From assembly GCA_002914845.1 (NCBI GenBank), contig JXTC01000094.1, positions 316,921 through 380,920 of the forward strand: a DNA stretch of 64,000 nucleotides, in the 5' to 3' direction. Made by a program: the position numbers and the translations under genes. Source of the stretch: Trema orientale. Its lineage: Eukaryota; Streptophyta; Magnoliopsida; Rosales; Cannabaceae. The notes under the pieces are model-generated. The model saw only the letters and a list, made by a program, of their open reading frames with translations, did no database searches and was not told the DNA's origin. This document shows, in pieces, positions 23,696 to 37,121 of this stretch; the stretch's first letter is position 1, and each line of letters begins with the position of its first letter.

Positions 23696-26683
23696 ATGGA
23701 GGCTGTTCTACAAACTAAAGGGCTCCTCTCTCTACCCCAGAACCCCAGAACAAGGGTTTTAGTCCCATCACAAGGCTTAAAGCATCGAATTCTTTCAACC
23801 AAGCCTAAACCCCTTGGTGGGATTTCGTTATCTTCAAATGGGTTCCAGAAATTTCAAAGCTTTGCCCCAAAAAATCATGGGTTTGGCTCAAAAGAGAGGA
23901 ACTTATTCATTTGCAAGGCAGAGGCGGCTGCTGCAGCTGATGGGCAACCTTTATTTAAGGAGCCTGAGGGACCCAAGCTATTGGGTATTGAGGTTGCTAC
24001 CCTTAAGAAGATTGTACCACTTGGGTTGATGTTCTTTTGTATCCTTTTCAACTACACAATCCTTAGGGACACGAAAGATGTCCTTGTTGTAACAGCTAAA
24101 GGGAGTAGCGCTGAGATTATCCCTTTTCTTAAGACGTGGGTGAATTTGCCTATGGCTATTGGGTTTATGTTGTTGTACACAAAGTTGGCCAATGTGTTGT
24201 CTAAGAAGGCTCTCTTTTATACTGTGATTGTTCCCTTTATTGCCTTCTTTGGGGCATTTGGGTTTGTTTTGTATCCTCTCAGCAATTATATTCACCCTCA
24301 GGCTTTCGCTGATAAGCTTCTCAATACGCTTGGTCCAAGGTTCCTTGGTCCGCTTGCCATCATGAGGATATGGAGTTTCTGTTTGTTCTATGTGATGGCT
24401 GAGCTGTGGGGTAGCGTGGTGATTTCAGTGCTCTTCTGGGGTTTTGCCAATCAGGTGATTATCTTTTGGTTATGTTAGTAGCTTTAAGATTCTGGCTTTA
24501 GATGCTGACTTTTACTCTTGTATTAGAATTTTGCCTTTCAATTTCTTGATTACTTCGTGATTGAAGATTATTTGTCAAGGAGATTCCTGCCTTTTTTTTT
24601 TTTTAAAATCCATAAAGATTGGTTGAAGATGGAATCATATCTAATAATTGTACAAAATTGTGTTGTAAAGATTGCTTGAAGATTGAATTGTTATCTTGTA
24701 TACGTCATCTAGCATAGCTTTTGTATGTATATATACAAATAAAATTTTAATTTCCATTTGCCTTCTATTCCTGAAATTATTTTTTTGAGTAAGATTGGCT
24801 CTGTTGTCATCTCCTTGAAGAAAATTTGCTTAGTTTCTCAATTGTTAGTGTTGCCGTCCTTTTATATCTTTGCCAATCTCTGATGTAGTGGTTTGTGTTT
24901 GAATATGTAATTCAAAATGTTATGCTACTTTTTTGCAGATAACAACTGTTGATGAAGCAAAAAAATTCTATCCTCTGTTTGGACTTGGGGCAAATGTTGC
25001 TCTTATTTTCTCAGGCCGAACAGTGAAGTATTTCTCTAACATGAGGAAAGCTCTGGGTCCTGGAGTTGATGGTTGGGCCGTTTCTCTTAAAGCAATGATG
25101 AGCATTGTGGTCGGGATGGGGCTAGTGATCTGTTTCTTGTACTGGTGGGTGAACAACTACGTCCCCCTCCCAACTCGCAGTAAGAAGAAGAAGGTAAGCT
25201 TTTGTTAGCATCTGCGAAAGCTTTATGCTTATTAACGTGAATGTAAATGTCACTTCACGTGAAGGATTCCATGGTTGTAGAATTTTAGGGCTCTGAAACC
25301 ATTTTTCTTGTTGCAATGTTTTTACTCTTTTTTCTGTTGTGACTTGTGACAGCCTTACTGAAGAAAAACTGTTTTTTCATTCCGATTTGTCATCATGTGT
25401 GTGTATACATATTTCAAAGTATAAACTGGACATGACTCTGAACAACTATGATCCACTGTTGTGAAACAACAGTGTTCTGTGGATATATGTTGTGTACAAT
25501 TTTCCTTACTGTAAAATCACTTTTGCAGGAGAAGCCAAAGATGGGGACAATGGAGAGTTTGAAATTTTTAGTGTCTTCAAAATACATTAGAGATCTTGCG
25601 ACTTTGGTCGTTGCATATGGTATTAGCATCAACCTTGTTGAGGTTACATGGAAATCAAAGCTCAAAGCACAGGTAAATTGAAGCTGAATTAACTAACTAA
25701 TCCTCACTTGTCAATTTGTTTGGCTAAGCGTATTTATTCTCCTCTATTCCTTATGCTTTGATATTTGTAGTTCCCAAGCCCAAATGAGTACTCATCATTT
25801 ATGGGCGACTTCTCAACTGCCACTGGAATAGCAACATTCACAATGATGTTGCTAAGTCAATATATATTCAACAAATACGGATGGGGAGTCGCGGCAATGA
25901 TCACACCAACTGTCCTACTCTTGACTGGAGTTGGTTTCTTCTCTTTGATATTATTTGGTGCCCCACTCGCACCAGCTCTTGCGAGCTTTGGGATTACCCC
26001 TCTTCTTGCGGCTGTTTACGTGGGTGCACTGCAAAACATTTTCAGCAAAAGTGCGAAGTACAGCTTATTCGACCCATGCAAAGAAATGGCATATATTCCT
26101 TTAGACGAGGACACCAAGGTTTGAACACTTAAAACTCGTTATTCAGGATTCCAAATTTAGGTTGGCTATGGTTTTCTTATCTTTGAACGGGTCGAAGTTA
26201 TCTGGGAAATAAAGTTTGTCTCAAACAACTTAAATGGTTTTCAAAGCGAAAGTTTCCATGATTGAAATCACCAAAAACTGACAAGAACATAACTCAAATA
26301 AATATTCTTGCTTTTAGGTGAAAGGGAAAGCAGCCATCGATGTCGTCTGCAACCCACTGGGGAAGTCTGGTGGAGCATTGATCCAGCAGTTCATGATTCT
26401 AACCTTTGGTTCACTTGCAAGTTCAACCCCATATCTGGGAGGAGTACTCCTGGTCATCGTTCTTGCTTGGTTGGCAGCGGCCAAGTCCTTAGACACCCAG
26501 TTTACCGCTCTGCGCCGGGAGGAAGAGCTTGAAAAGGAGATGGAAAGGGCGGCTGTCAAGATCCCAGTTGTTTCTCAAGAAGGCAGCGGAAATGGTTCTT
26601 TGTCCAGTGGTTCTGCGCTGAATCCAACCGCAGGCGATTCCAGCAGTAGTTCATCCGAGACCTCAACTCCCCGCAACATTTGA
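23696..26683 (+). CDS. NTT: Plastid ATP/ADP translocator (nucleotide transporter, NTT/AATP type)
   Basis: Five exons joined at GT-AG sites, all in phase 0: 23696-24454, 24939-25193, 25529-25672, 25771-26118 and 26318-26683, giving 623 residues (Arabidopsis NTT1 is about the same length). It exchanges cytosolic ATP for stromal ADP plus phosphate across the inner plastid envelope, fuelling heterotrophic plastids and night-time chloroplasts. Residues 1 to about 78 are a Ser/Lys-rich transit peptide; about 12 membrane helices follow from residue 106. The four charged residues studied in Arabidopsis NTT1 (K155, E245, E385, K527, from memory) are all present at a constant offset of nine: K146 (FLKTW), E236 (MAELWG), E376 (NLVEVTW) and K518 (PLGKSGG). 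The Ser-rich acidic tail is family-typical. The gene looks intact. Confidence 0.97.
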
Positions 26684-29600
26684 ATAATGTCTCTTCTGTT
26701 TAATTGCCGGAAGAGAGGATAAATAAGCGGAGTTGATGAGAACCAGTGTTAAAAAAGGTCAATTGCTGGTCGTAGGATTTTGCTTCTCTTGTTCTACAAA
26801 AGTATGTTTAGTGACTAGCTTTTATAAGTCCAGTTTTTCCATAGATAAGTTGGTCACTGTTCGTTTAGTTTGAATTTTACATATTTTGTAGTATCGCATT
26901 GGATTTAAATTAACTTTTTTTAATTAAATTTTTTATTAATAATTTATTATAGCGAATGAGCGGAAGGACAACACAACGTATATAATTTTGTCTCGTGCTC
27001 TTAGCGGTTTCTCTTTGCCATCTTTGGACGTCAGTGTTCCGTTTTGGGCTTTCTGATTCCAAGTTCATAGCTCTCAGCGAAATATCTGAACGAGAAAATT
27101 AGGTATATGTCCAGTTTTTTAAAGAGGAAATTGGAGCAAACACGTTCTTTTGAAAAATAATGTCAAATATACGGTCTCCTAATTTTTTATAGTTTTCATA
27201 CGGTATTTTTCGAAAAAAAATACCATATTTAACTATTGTATCTCTGCAGCTTCTTTCTGCTTCTTTCTCTCCCATCTCGATCTCCCTCCTGCTACCACTT
27301 CTATTTCAGACCCACCAACTTCATCGTTTCTTCATTCCTTTTTCTTCTTTCTAGTCCCTTGTCCTCAACCTCGATGTCACCGGCATCATCAATATCCTCT
27401 TTTACTATTCCTATTGTTACTTCAACCCACTATGAATGTTGTAGTTTTAATCAACCACTTCTGGTTTCCTATCAACTACTATTTCCTTCATAGCCGCTCT
27501 TAACTACCTTGCCATTTTCTTAGATTTTGGTACCTAATTAGAGTTGAAGGTATATATAGAGATATATGTATACATATATAATTTGTCTCTTATTTTGTTA
27601 TTGTTTGTATTTTCTCAACTGAAATTCATGGTTAGTTTGTCAATTTGGCATTTTTCTTCACTGGGTTTCTCATTTTTCTTCTTGGTTTGTTTTTAATTTT
27701 GGTATTTTCTTCATTTTTTTTTCGAAAGAATTGTATGACATGGGTTCTGGTTTTGATCATTGTCTCCGTGTCGTTTAGCATGTTAAAGGTAAAAGCTTTG
27801 TAATTTTTTTTATTCATGCTGGTGTTCTATTTTATTCATGTTCATCCTTCATATATGACTGATAATGATTATTCCAGAGATGCAATGGAGGTGGCCAAAA
27901 GTACAAAACTTTGTTCTCTAACTTTCTTCACTTTTTGTGTTCTGGATAAATTCTTTGCAAAAATATTTTGGGTGAATGAGGTGTTGGGCTCAAATGGCAA
28001 TCTCCAACTGGTTAAGCTATGGAATATATCTTATCCTTGTGTGAATCTTTAAGTGTGTGTATATTATATATATATATATATATATATGAGTGATGTTTCA
28101 ATGGAGTTTTTTATTTTTACTCCATAGATGGGTATTCTAATTTGGGCCATTAGATTTTAATCTAATGGTTATAATAATATTAGTAATTTTATAAAAAAGA
28201 AAAATCTAATTAATATGTATATATATATATAGAAAGTTATGATTAAAAATATTGGCAACCTGTTTATGACCTATGAGTTGGACATTTTTTTTTTAAATCA
28301 TCTTTCCAATATTATTTTTTTATTTTTTTTATTAACAATCAAATGTGTTAATAGTTATCACTCCCCTTCTTCTCTCTTTTTTTTTCCTTTCATTTTACGT
28401 GTTTTATAAAAAATTACCTTTTAATAATACAATCAACTATTTTTTGATTAATGATTTGATTATTATTGATTAAAATATTATTTTTTGCATATTTTTTAAT
28501 TTTTTTTAATCAACTAACGTGAGTTCTTTTTATCATGATTAATGTATATTTGACGGATAACTATTTATCGGTTTTTCAATATTTGTTTCAGACATTTTTC
28601 ATTATAAGAACTAGTATACATTAGTATAAAAACGGGTACTCTTTGTCAAAAGTTAGAACTGAAATAAATGGTAATTTAGTTATCAAATACGGGCATTTAG
28701 CCATTCTCAAAATAAATAAATAAATAAATAAATAAATAAGAAAGAAAAAAGCATTTAGCTGTTCTTTGTTTGAAATAAGTACAAACACCTGTTTTTTAAA
28801 TATATTTTCATAGAAATCGATTTTAGGAGACTATACCTCAAGTATTTCACCAAGTATTTCACCATGTATTTCATGAATAAAAGTTATACCTTTAGTATAA
28901 ATTTAAACGGGAAACGTAAACTATGGGTAAAAATTTATATTGTAAATGTATAATAATACCATATAAATTTTAAACATGAAATGTATTCCTAAAAAATGGA
29001 TAATTTTGAAATAAAACAAAGGAGGATTTGTGAAATATAAGGCACTAAAAGGTACTGGTGTAAATTTCTCTTGAGTTCCTCCCAATACAAGTTGGGCTGT
29101 AGTGCGCTAAGACTTTGATTATCCAGGATTTCGGGGCTTTAGGCCCATTATCAAGAGGCCTAATGAATGAACATTTTACGTGGACCCGTCTAACATAATC
29201 TAATGTACTCTTGGACTCTCATGCCCAAGGACTAGAGAACTTTACACCCAATATCCGTTTTCGTGGCTTACGTTGTACAAATAGCCATTATTAATTTATT
29301 TCAAAAAATACAGGTTTTTTGTTATACAATTTCAATGTAAAATATGTTGATACATAGTTACATTGTAAATTTATACCATTTTAAAATGTATTCCTTGTAT
29401 AAAATATTTGTGGTATATATTTCTCCAAAAAAGGTATAAAAATGAGTATAGATGAAATAAAAAGAAAGCGGAGACTTGGACTACCATGGGCCTCCGTTAT
29501 TGGACCCTGTGTGGGGCAAGAAACCATGGCCTCAAGTGCTTCGAAAGCTACTTTTTGTTGGCTACGTTACCTACGCAGCAAACGAGCAAAGCGTTCGGAT

Positions 29601-30613
29601 AATTCACGTGCTATCGCAGTTGAGCAAAACGAGCAGTTGGCAGCACCCAGGCAATATCTAATCAGCTTCTTCTTGCTCATTTCTTGATTTCTCTTTGTTT
29701 TGTGTCTTCTTTCTTTTATTCCAAGAAAAATCTTCATTCGGTATCCAAAGAAGCAAAACAAAGGAAAACAGCCCATGATTATTTGTCCTTAATCACAACT
29801 TTTGGTCACAAAAATGTGTAAGCTAATTAATAACTAGAACGTAATTAAAATTTATACTTATAAAGATTTTGTCACAAAATTTTGTGTGACTAGAGTATAT
29901 ATATTAAGCGTCACAATTTGTGACTAAAGGTAACATATCTAATCACAAAATTTCTTTTGTTGGCTTGTCGTCAATGTTAACCTTATGTAGACTAATAAAT
30001 CATATATATTATATAATCCATGATCATAATTCTTCCAAGCACAGTATAATATTTCAGAACATTTCCTATCAAGAATGTAGAATGGCCATGCTCAAGGAAC
30101 GCGTTGCTCACTTCATGTTAAGGAGAAGAGCGAGAGTTTGTTTCAAGTCATTTTCAGTCTTGGGTGGTGTTATAATTAAATTTGTTCTTCATGCCAGAGA
30201 TTCTTGCATTGTGTGTCATAGGAAGGAATATTTGCATTAATAAGAGTTGTCCTCACTCCCTCTTGCTCTCTCTCTCATCTATCTTCTTCCCCTCCTCATG
30301 TTGAAGCTCCAAGTGTCCAGAAAAAAGGAAAAGAAAATCCTTCTCATAGCTAGTCCTCGCAACCCGTACCGTACCATATAAAACGACATTTAAATTTGAT
30401 GAGCGGAAAAAGAGTACTTAATTATCTGGTGAAACTTGGACAAGACCCACTTAAAGAAAAGTTCCGTAATTATAAGTCTCTTTTAGCTAGTACTCGCGCT
30501 TCTACCAGTAATTTACTTTGTATTATAATATGTACGCCACATAATTTCATAAAGTAAAATTTGATAAGAGGGACCACTCAATTTTACGTAACAAATTCTA
30601 ATTATTACTTTAT
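26684..30613. other. Intergenic region between NTT and the NPH3-family gene
   Basis: It starts with the NTT 3' UTR (to about 26850). Pyrimidine-rich sequence at 27236-27500 looks like an old leader or captured sequence. Microsatellites are (AT)n at about 28057-28087 and (AAAT)n at about 28708-28739. A palindromic stretch with GTCACAAAATTTTGTGTGAC lies at about 29870-29890. A patch at 29470-29690 is clearly less AT-rich than its surroundings and keeps two overlapping open frames, but no homology is recognisable. No gene called. Confidence 0.4.
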
Positions 30614-30620
30614 TATATAA
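30614..30620 (+). promoter_or_regulatory. TATA box of the NPH3-family gene
   Basis: TATATAA lies 57 bases before the start codon, which implies a very short leader of about 30 bases. Confidence 0.55.
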
Positions 30621-30676
30621 GTGTAACCCTCAACTGCCATTCTACCCGCCAGGCCACCACTTCTTTCACACCAAAA

Positions 30677-33192
30677 ATGAATAAAAACCTAGGCAGCGTG
30701 CATGAAGATTTCGTCACTTTACCGGGAAAACCATCGCCTTTCGCCGCGGAGTGCTGGTTCGACGACGCATGCATCCTCGACATGGACTACTTCGTCAAAA
30801 CCCTATCCGGCATCAAGGCCAAGGGCGTACGTCCGGACCTCATCGGCTCCATAATAACCCACTACGCCTCCAAATGGTTGCCGGACCTCATCTCCGGCGC
30901 CGGCGAATCTCCGACAGACAAGGCCGGCTTCTTAACCAATAACAACTCGTCCGAAAGCGTCACCGTTTCGTGGATGAAGAAAAGGTTCTTCGTCGAAACC
31001 CTAGTCGGCGTTCTCCCACCGGAGAAGGACTCCATCCCATGCAACTTCCTCCTCCGCCTCCTCCGGACGGCCAACATGGTAGGCGTGGAGCCCACGTACC
31101 GAGCCGATCTGGAGAGGAGAATCTCGTGGCAGCTCGACCAGGCGTCGCTGAAGGAGCTCATGATACCGTCGTTTAGTCACACGTGCGGGACTTTGCTCGA
31201 CGTTGACCTTGTTCTCAGGTTGGTCAAGAGGTTCGTGAGTTTGGACGAAGCCACAAAGGTTAGCACCGTGGCGGCGGCGGTGCTCAAGGTGGCCAAGCTC
31301 GTCGACTCGTACTTGGCGGAAGCCGCCGTGGATTCTAATCTGAGTATGACGGAGTTTGTGGCCCTCGCCGGGGCTCTTCCGAGCCATGCACGTGCCATGG
31401 ATGATGGGTTGTACCGTGCCATTGATACTTATCTCAAGGTAAGTATACTAGTCACATGGGTTTACTATATGTGAGTTATGAGTTTTCATGATTATTATAG
31501 GTTTGTTATAAGTTAATTATTTTTGTGGTTTGCGTGATTTTGGTTCAATTTTTCTCTAAAAGAATCCTATCTGAATTTGGATCGTGACACATTACTGTAA
31601 TGATACTCTAGCCAGTGATTCATCATCTGAAGAGTTAAGTGGGCTATAGGGTGGTACCTGGAGTAGAAAGTGACTTGACGTATATGCCCTTTAGAAATAT
31701 TCACTACTACAGTTACAGTCTTGTAATTTTCTGTGCGTTCCCTATATTGGCTTTTCCGTTGTCCACCATCCCTGTAGCAGGTAAAAAGGGAGTGTAACTT
31801 TTGTACGTAATTGGTGCATATATACATATAGACATATATATATATATATCGAGTGTAAGTACTAATTAAATTGGTGGCAGTTTCTTCAATTCTTACACAA
31901 CCTACCCAAGATTGGCTAAGGGTCAAGTATATTTGAGATCGACTTTACGATAAGAAAGAGGTTGTCATAAGTGAACGTTGCTGGTGATGCATATGTTTGG
32001 TATTATAACAAATCTTTCACATGACAAAAATTAGTCGTTTTGTTTGTATATCATATATATATATAAACTGCTATATATATAATGTGACAGTTACTACACA
32101 TATACAGTGACTTCATTATCAATAATGATATCTAGAACTTTTCAACCATAAAAGTTGTTAATGTAAATCATGCATGTAAATTAACAAATATATATCACTT
32201 CCTGACGGAAGAAAATTAATTTAGGTTAAATACTGATACGTGCATTATAAAGGCTTAGTTATATACCGAATATAAATTTTGTACACTTCTTTTTTAGCCA
32301 TTTGTTTGAGTCATATTTCGAGAGTTACACATGTTATTATCTAGCTATAAATGTGAATATGTAATATTTTCTTTTAAAAATAAAGGTGATCAACATGTAA
32401 TTGATTGTTAGAGATGAGACATGAAATTGCATCTCAAAACATATTGTGCATAATCAATTTAAATTATTAAAAAAAGTTTCTTCATACCTTAGTGTATATA
32501 AAGAAAAACTCATACATACATACATACCTGTATATATGCAGGCACATCCGAGCGCGTCCAAGCACGAGCGGAAGAGCCTTTGCAGGCTGATCGACAGCCG
32601 GAAACTGTCGCCGGAGGCGTCGCTCCACGCGGCGCAAAACGAACGGCTACCGGTTCGGGCCGTAATCCAAGTACTATTCTCGGAGCAGTCAAGGGCCAAC
32701 AGTACTTCTAGGAACAATATCAGCGATTGGAGCGGGTCGTTCAGCGGGACCCGGAGCCCGAACCCAGGACTCGACCCGACGAACCGGTGCCTCTCGAAGA
32801 GGGAAATGTCGGTCCAGCAGATGGAGATAAGGAGGCTTAAGGACGACGTGCTTAGGCTTCAGAGCCAATGCAACTCGATGCAAGTTCAGATGGAGAGACT
32901 GTTGGATCAGAAGAAGAGGTCTTCTAATTCGTCATCATCGTCAGGGTTCTTCAAGTGGAGGAAGTTTGGGTTCGTGCCTTCGTTTAAGACTAGTACTAGT
33001 GTGAGTGTTGTGGAGAAGATTGATCATCATCAAGACCAGGGTGGTCGCGTTGGTGGTGGTCATCATGGTGATCATGATGATGATGATGATCATGTTGGGT
33101 TTGATCAGCGAACAACGCCGATGATGAACATGAAAACCAAGTTGATGGTGAGAGGTAGGACTCCACCCAAATGGAGGAAATCCATGTCTTGA
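30677..33192 (+). CDS. NPH3-family protein lacking the BTB domain (At1g52770/At3g15570-like)
   Basis: Two exons, 30677-31438 and 32542-33192, phase 0, with an 1,103-base intron; 470 residues. NPH3/RPT2-like proteins act at the plasma membrane in phototropism and auxin-transport signalling, usually as CUL3 adaptors through an N-terminal BTB domain. Here the NPH3 domain begins almost at once (CWFDDACILDMDYFVK near residue 26) and runs through LLRLLRTANMVG, SHTCGTLLDVDLV and LYRAIDTYLKAHP to HAAQNERLPVR. No BTB domain precedes it, and the TATA box 57 bases upstream leaves no room for a missing exon. A coiled coil follows (VQQMEIRRLKDDVLRLQ), then a His/Asp/Gly-rich linker and the C-terminus TPPKWRKSMS. 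This tail resembles the RxS-type 14-3-3 site at the end of Arabidopsis NPH3. The specific function is unknown. Confidence 0.9.
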
Positions 33193-33216
33193 TCTTGATC
33201 TTGATCTTGATCTTGA
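33187..33216 (+). repeat. Hexanucleotide repeat containing the NPH3-family stop codon
   Basis: TCTTGA is repeated five times in tandem. The first copy supplies the final Ser codon's TCT and the TGA stop (33190-33192). Because the unit is six bases, every copy repeats the stop in the same frame. A palindromic CATGCATATGCATG, which carries two RY-type CATGCA motifs, follows at 33220-33233. Confidence 0.85.
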
Positions 33217-34456
33217 TCATCATGCATATGCATGACTACCTCGGATGATCATGATCATTACTAATTTGTTAGAATATATTAATGGCTCTATAGTAGTACT
33301 CTTACGTTAATACTTTGTTCTGTTTAAGTAGTCATATACGCATATATAGTGTATATGTTCGTCTGATTATGCTGCATTCTAGAAATAATGTATTGCGAAT
33401 TAAGCTTGCAATTTTTTGATTGCATTTTTAATGAAGTAATAATGATGTTATGTAATTCCATTTGTACTATTAAATCGCATGTTTATCATATGCAATGATT
33501 TCGGACCATAAGAATTAGTTAATGAATTCGGAAAATGCCAAATATATATCTGATCTTGAGAACATTTTCTGACTTACAAGATAATAATATGTATTTCTGA
33601 CCAAAAAAAAAAAAATAAAAAAAAAAACATAAATGATTGATGTGGCTCATTATTAGATTGTAGTTAATCATGAGTATAGAAAATAGGAAAGAGTAATACT
33701 TATATGAGGACACTCAAAACTTGCAAATTCCCTTATTGAAGACGAAAAGCTAGTTCCCTTCAAAACAAGAGAAGAGCTAGATAGCTTCTTGAAAGACTCC
33801 AACACAATATCAAATATTTTGCTTTAATATAAAATCAAAGGGCGGAAAGGGGTAAAAGGATCAAAAAGCGAGTAAGGTGCATATAAATTTTCGTGTTCGT
33901 CATCAAGTAAACATCATTAGTACTGGTAATGATATGCGTGAGCAGAATTATTATATATAAACCGCATTTACTAAACCAATCCGCGGAATATGGTGCAGTT
34001 ATTTTGCTTTTAGGTTTGGTTTGGAGTACAATTTTTCCATACTGCCACGGTGTAGTTTGGAATCGGCCAGTTAAACCAGTTTATCACGTTTATAACTAGA
34101 AGGAATCGACTTTCAAATTTCTTTTAGGTTGGAACTTGGAAGTCTATCTAATTATATATAGTGCACTCATTAATTGCAGAGTTGCAGCCTAGTTTTGGCC
34201 GCACAATTGGTACCATATTGCATTATCTTTCTAATTTAAGGATTTTGGGGAGAGAAAGATGGCATATTTAAAATTGCCCTCTTATCTTAATTTTTGTATT
34301 TTGACTACCCCTTAAGCACATCTTTCTTTGGTAGATACCATCTTGTGTATCTGTGATATCCATTTGATAAAAAAGATAATTAGCTTAAAATACTCATATT
34401 GCTCAGGAGTCACGGTTAAAAGCAAATGGGCCTATTTTATTTTATTTTATTTTATT
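33217..34456. other. Intergenic stretch downstream of the NPH3-family gene
   Basis: No gene seen; AT-rich, with A tracts at 33601-33627. Confidence 0.4.
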
Positions 34457-36310
34457 TTAATTTTTTAAAATCAAAGAAGAAAATCTTTTATTATAATAGT
34501 CATTTGCTACGGGAAAAACAAACCAACTCGGAATTTTCTCGTCCCAACAAGCATTTGAAGAAATATTAACACAATATTTGACAAGCGTATGGGTAACTTC
34601 ATTCCCAAAATAAGAAATAAAGTTGCAAGAATCACCCTCTCCTACTCTCAACAAAGAGAAAATTTTATTGTTTATTAAATCATTTGATGATAAACCGTAA
34701 TTGAGTTTACCATCGCCACTACTATATTAATATTTGGCAAACGTATAGGTAATTTCATTCCCAAAACAAAGAATAAAGTTGTAAGAATCGTCCTCTCTTA
34801 CTCTCAACAAAGAGAAAATTTTATCGGTTATTAAATCATTTAATGATAAACTGTAATTGAGTTTACCATCGCCACTACTGCATTAATAGAATGATTATTT
34901 CCACATCAAATATCGGACATATGCACTCAGTAGCAAAAAGCAGTCCTTCATATATTGCCATCAGTTCAGCAGTCAAAGGAGTAAATTGACCTTCAAGCCT
35001 CAATGCTTTCACACCCTGTACATTCCGATGTCATCCGAATAACCATACCAAGCCCAATACCCCCCAGTTCGCTAGAGATAGCCGCATCAACATTCAGCTT
35101 CAATTTCCTTTGGGAGGCCTAACCCAATAAGTAGGATGATGGTTAGTTCTTTCCGTACGTGTTTCAGCAATGCCTCTAGATTTTTGAAACTCGTATCCAA
35201 CATTTAATATAACAAGTTCAGGATGTTACAAGAGCTAGCCATTATGAATAAAATTATTACTTTAAAACCATAGGTTCCAAAGCACTACACAAAAACTTTT
35301 AAGATCAGCTTTCCATTGGCAAAGAGAAAGCCACCACGAACTCAACACTCAATATACTGCTGCTCACTTACAACTAATCAACACGTGGATAGAGTGTTCC
35401 ACCTCTAGGAGGAGTAATCAACACATGGATAGAGTGTTTCATCTCTAGGCGGAGTCAGGAATTTAATCTAGAGGAGCCAAAATCAAATGTGCTTCAATAA
35501 GAGGAAGATTTAACTCAAAACTTGAATGGCATACTTAAAATTTTACAAATTTGGGGGGAAAGGGCAGAAACTAAATTTAAATGATGCAAACACTAATTTT
35601 TGGAAAAAATTTACGTACTTTTTATAAGAAAAATAAAATTGAGGGAGGCAATTGCCCCTTCTTGGCCCCATGTGGCTCCGCCTCCTCCTCGCCAGGTCTT
35701 TTACATACTGTCGAACAATCAACCCCCCACCGAGCCAAATTAAAGAAGAAGGAATGATATCATGGAAATACTGCTAGATAAACAGTTTTACCTTATTCGA
35801 TATGCAGAGTCTTCAGAGCAATAACTACCATTTCCTTCTAAAACTAGGTTGCAAAACTGCAGTAGCTTGCACTGCCTTCATTATCCATGATAGCTTGATG
35901 ACAAAATTTTACACTATAAGCTCCTATGAAGTCTTTTATGAGATTTAGATTGAATATTCCAGATAAGAGCTTTCATCAGAAAGTTACTGAAAGTGGGGAT
36001 CAGCTACGTACATCTTGCTGTACTGATCTAGATTTAAATTTAGTAAGAGGTCTGCCTTTCATTTTGGAGTTCCACTTTTTCAGCTTGAACATAAATCTCA
36101 TGATTCTCATTTTCCTCAGTTGGAATATGCCCTCTTACTAGAAAGGGAAAGTCGTAGCAAAGAGTATCTTTCATGCCTTTTTTGAGTGGAATTTCAGCAA
36201 TGGACTCTCGGTCCACATTCCAAAATATATCCGAGATCATCCACCCTTTTCCCACACTGTTGTTAAGGGTAATTGGTCTAAATGTACTAGGTCGTTGGAG
36301 CCATGGTCTT
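34457..36310 (-). mobile_element. Decayed LINE (L1-type) 3' part: zf-RVT and RNase H regions
   Basis: Read on the minus strand, 36310-36240 encodes PWLQRPSTFRPIT, the spacer typical of plant L1 LINEs after the reverse transcriptase. It is followed at 36255-36040 by WMISDIFWNVDRESIAEIPL. An RNase H (RVT_3) region then comes at about 35150-34457: KLNVDAA with the first catalytic Asp, a diverged middle, and the end motif ISYFGNEVTHTLVKY...W.EKIPSWF. The frame is interrupted many times. A segment of about 155 bases is duplicated in tandem (34577-34732 and 34733-34886), and a 40-base unit is doubled at 35376-35415 and 35416-35455. A small foldback with tips GGCGGAGTCA/TGGCTCCGCC (35448-35682) appears inserted. 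Confidence 0.75.
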
Positions 36311-37121
36311 TAAACAGATGGAGCTCATTTTATACATTATCAAGCATAATTCAGTCAATATATATGTGTGTATATATAAATAGGGACCAATTATATTTTT
36401 TTTTTACTTAATAGATATTGTTTTGTACTATTAGAATTGATCATACATCTTCTTTTCTATTAGGAAAAAAAATATTAAATAATATATATTTATTATTATT
36501 ATTATTATTTTTTAACTATTATATTTATAAAAAAAACAAATACCTACTGAATTATCGTCTATATATATATATGCACTAATTCAGTAAGTTTGTTTGTGCC
36601 TAATTAAAAAATATATATATATATATATATACACTAATTCAGTAAGTATTTTTGTGCCTAATTAAAATTTATTAAGCAATATGATAAAAGTTAAAGAGAA
36701 AAAATTATTAAATAATAGTATTTATTTTTATTTTTTTTTTCTCAACTACCAAAAATAGCCGGCTAAAAGAAAAAATGTCAATAAATAGCTAAAAAAATTA
36801 CATATTGGATTGAAAAGTATATATATATATATATTATATATAAAAGTTGAATACAAGCATTAGTTATTCGACCAAAAAAAATTAGTAATTTATTTGGATA
36901 AGACAAAAAAAAAATAAAAATTATTGGTAAAAGATGAGGACATTCGATGAAGGCAATAAAATGAAATATAAAATTTATAAACCACATAGACAAAGTGTCG
37001 TTTCATCGCCTAAGCCCAAGACCGTACGACATTAGATTTCTTAAATAATTATTCTTCCTCCTCAGAAGACGTGCTTTATCCTGTAACCGTTAAACCTCAC
37101 CCAAAAACCCTCTGAAAAAAC
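36311..37121. other. TA-rich spacer before ECB2
   Basis: Several (TA)n runs are present. A unit containing CACTAATTCAGTAAGT.TTTGTGCC is present twice in tandem (about 36573-36630 and 36631-36666). The last 150 bases are less AT-rich and probably hold the TATA-less ECB2 promoter. Confidence 0.4.

Noticed and set aside
27236-28052. Possible gene with Ser/Pro-rich start
   Set aside because: The pyrimidine-rich sequence gives chance Ser/Leu/Phe frames, and no splice pattern or domain could be built.
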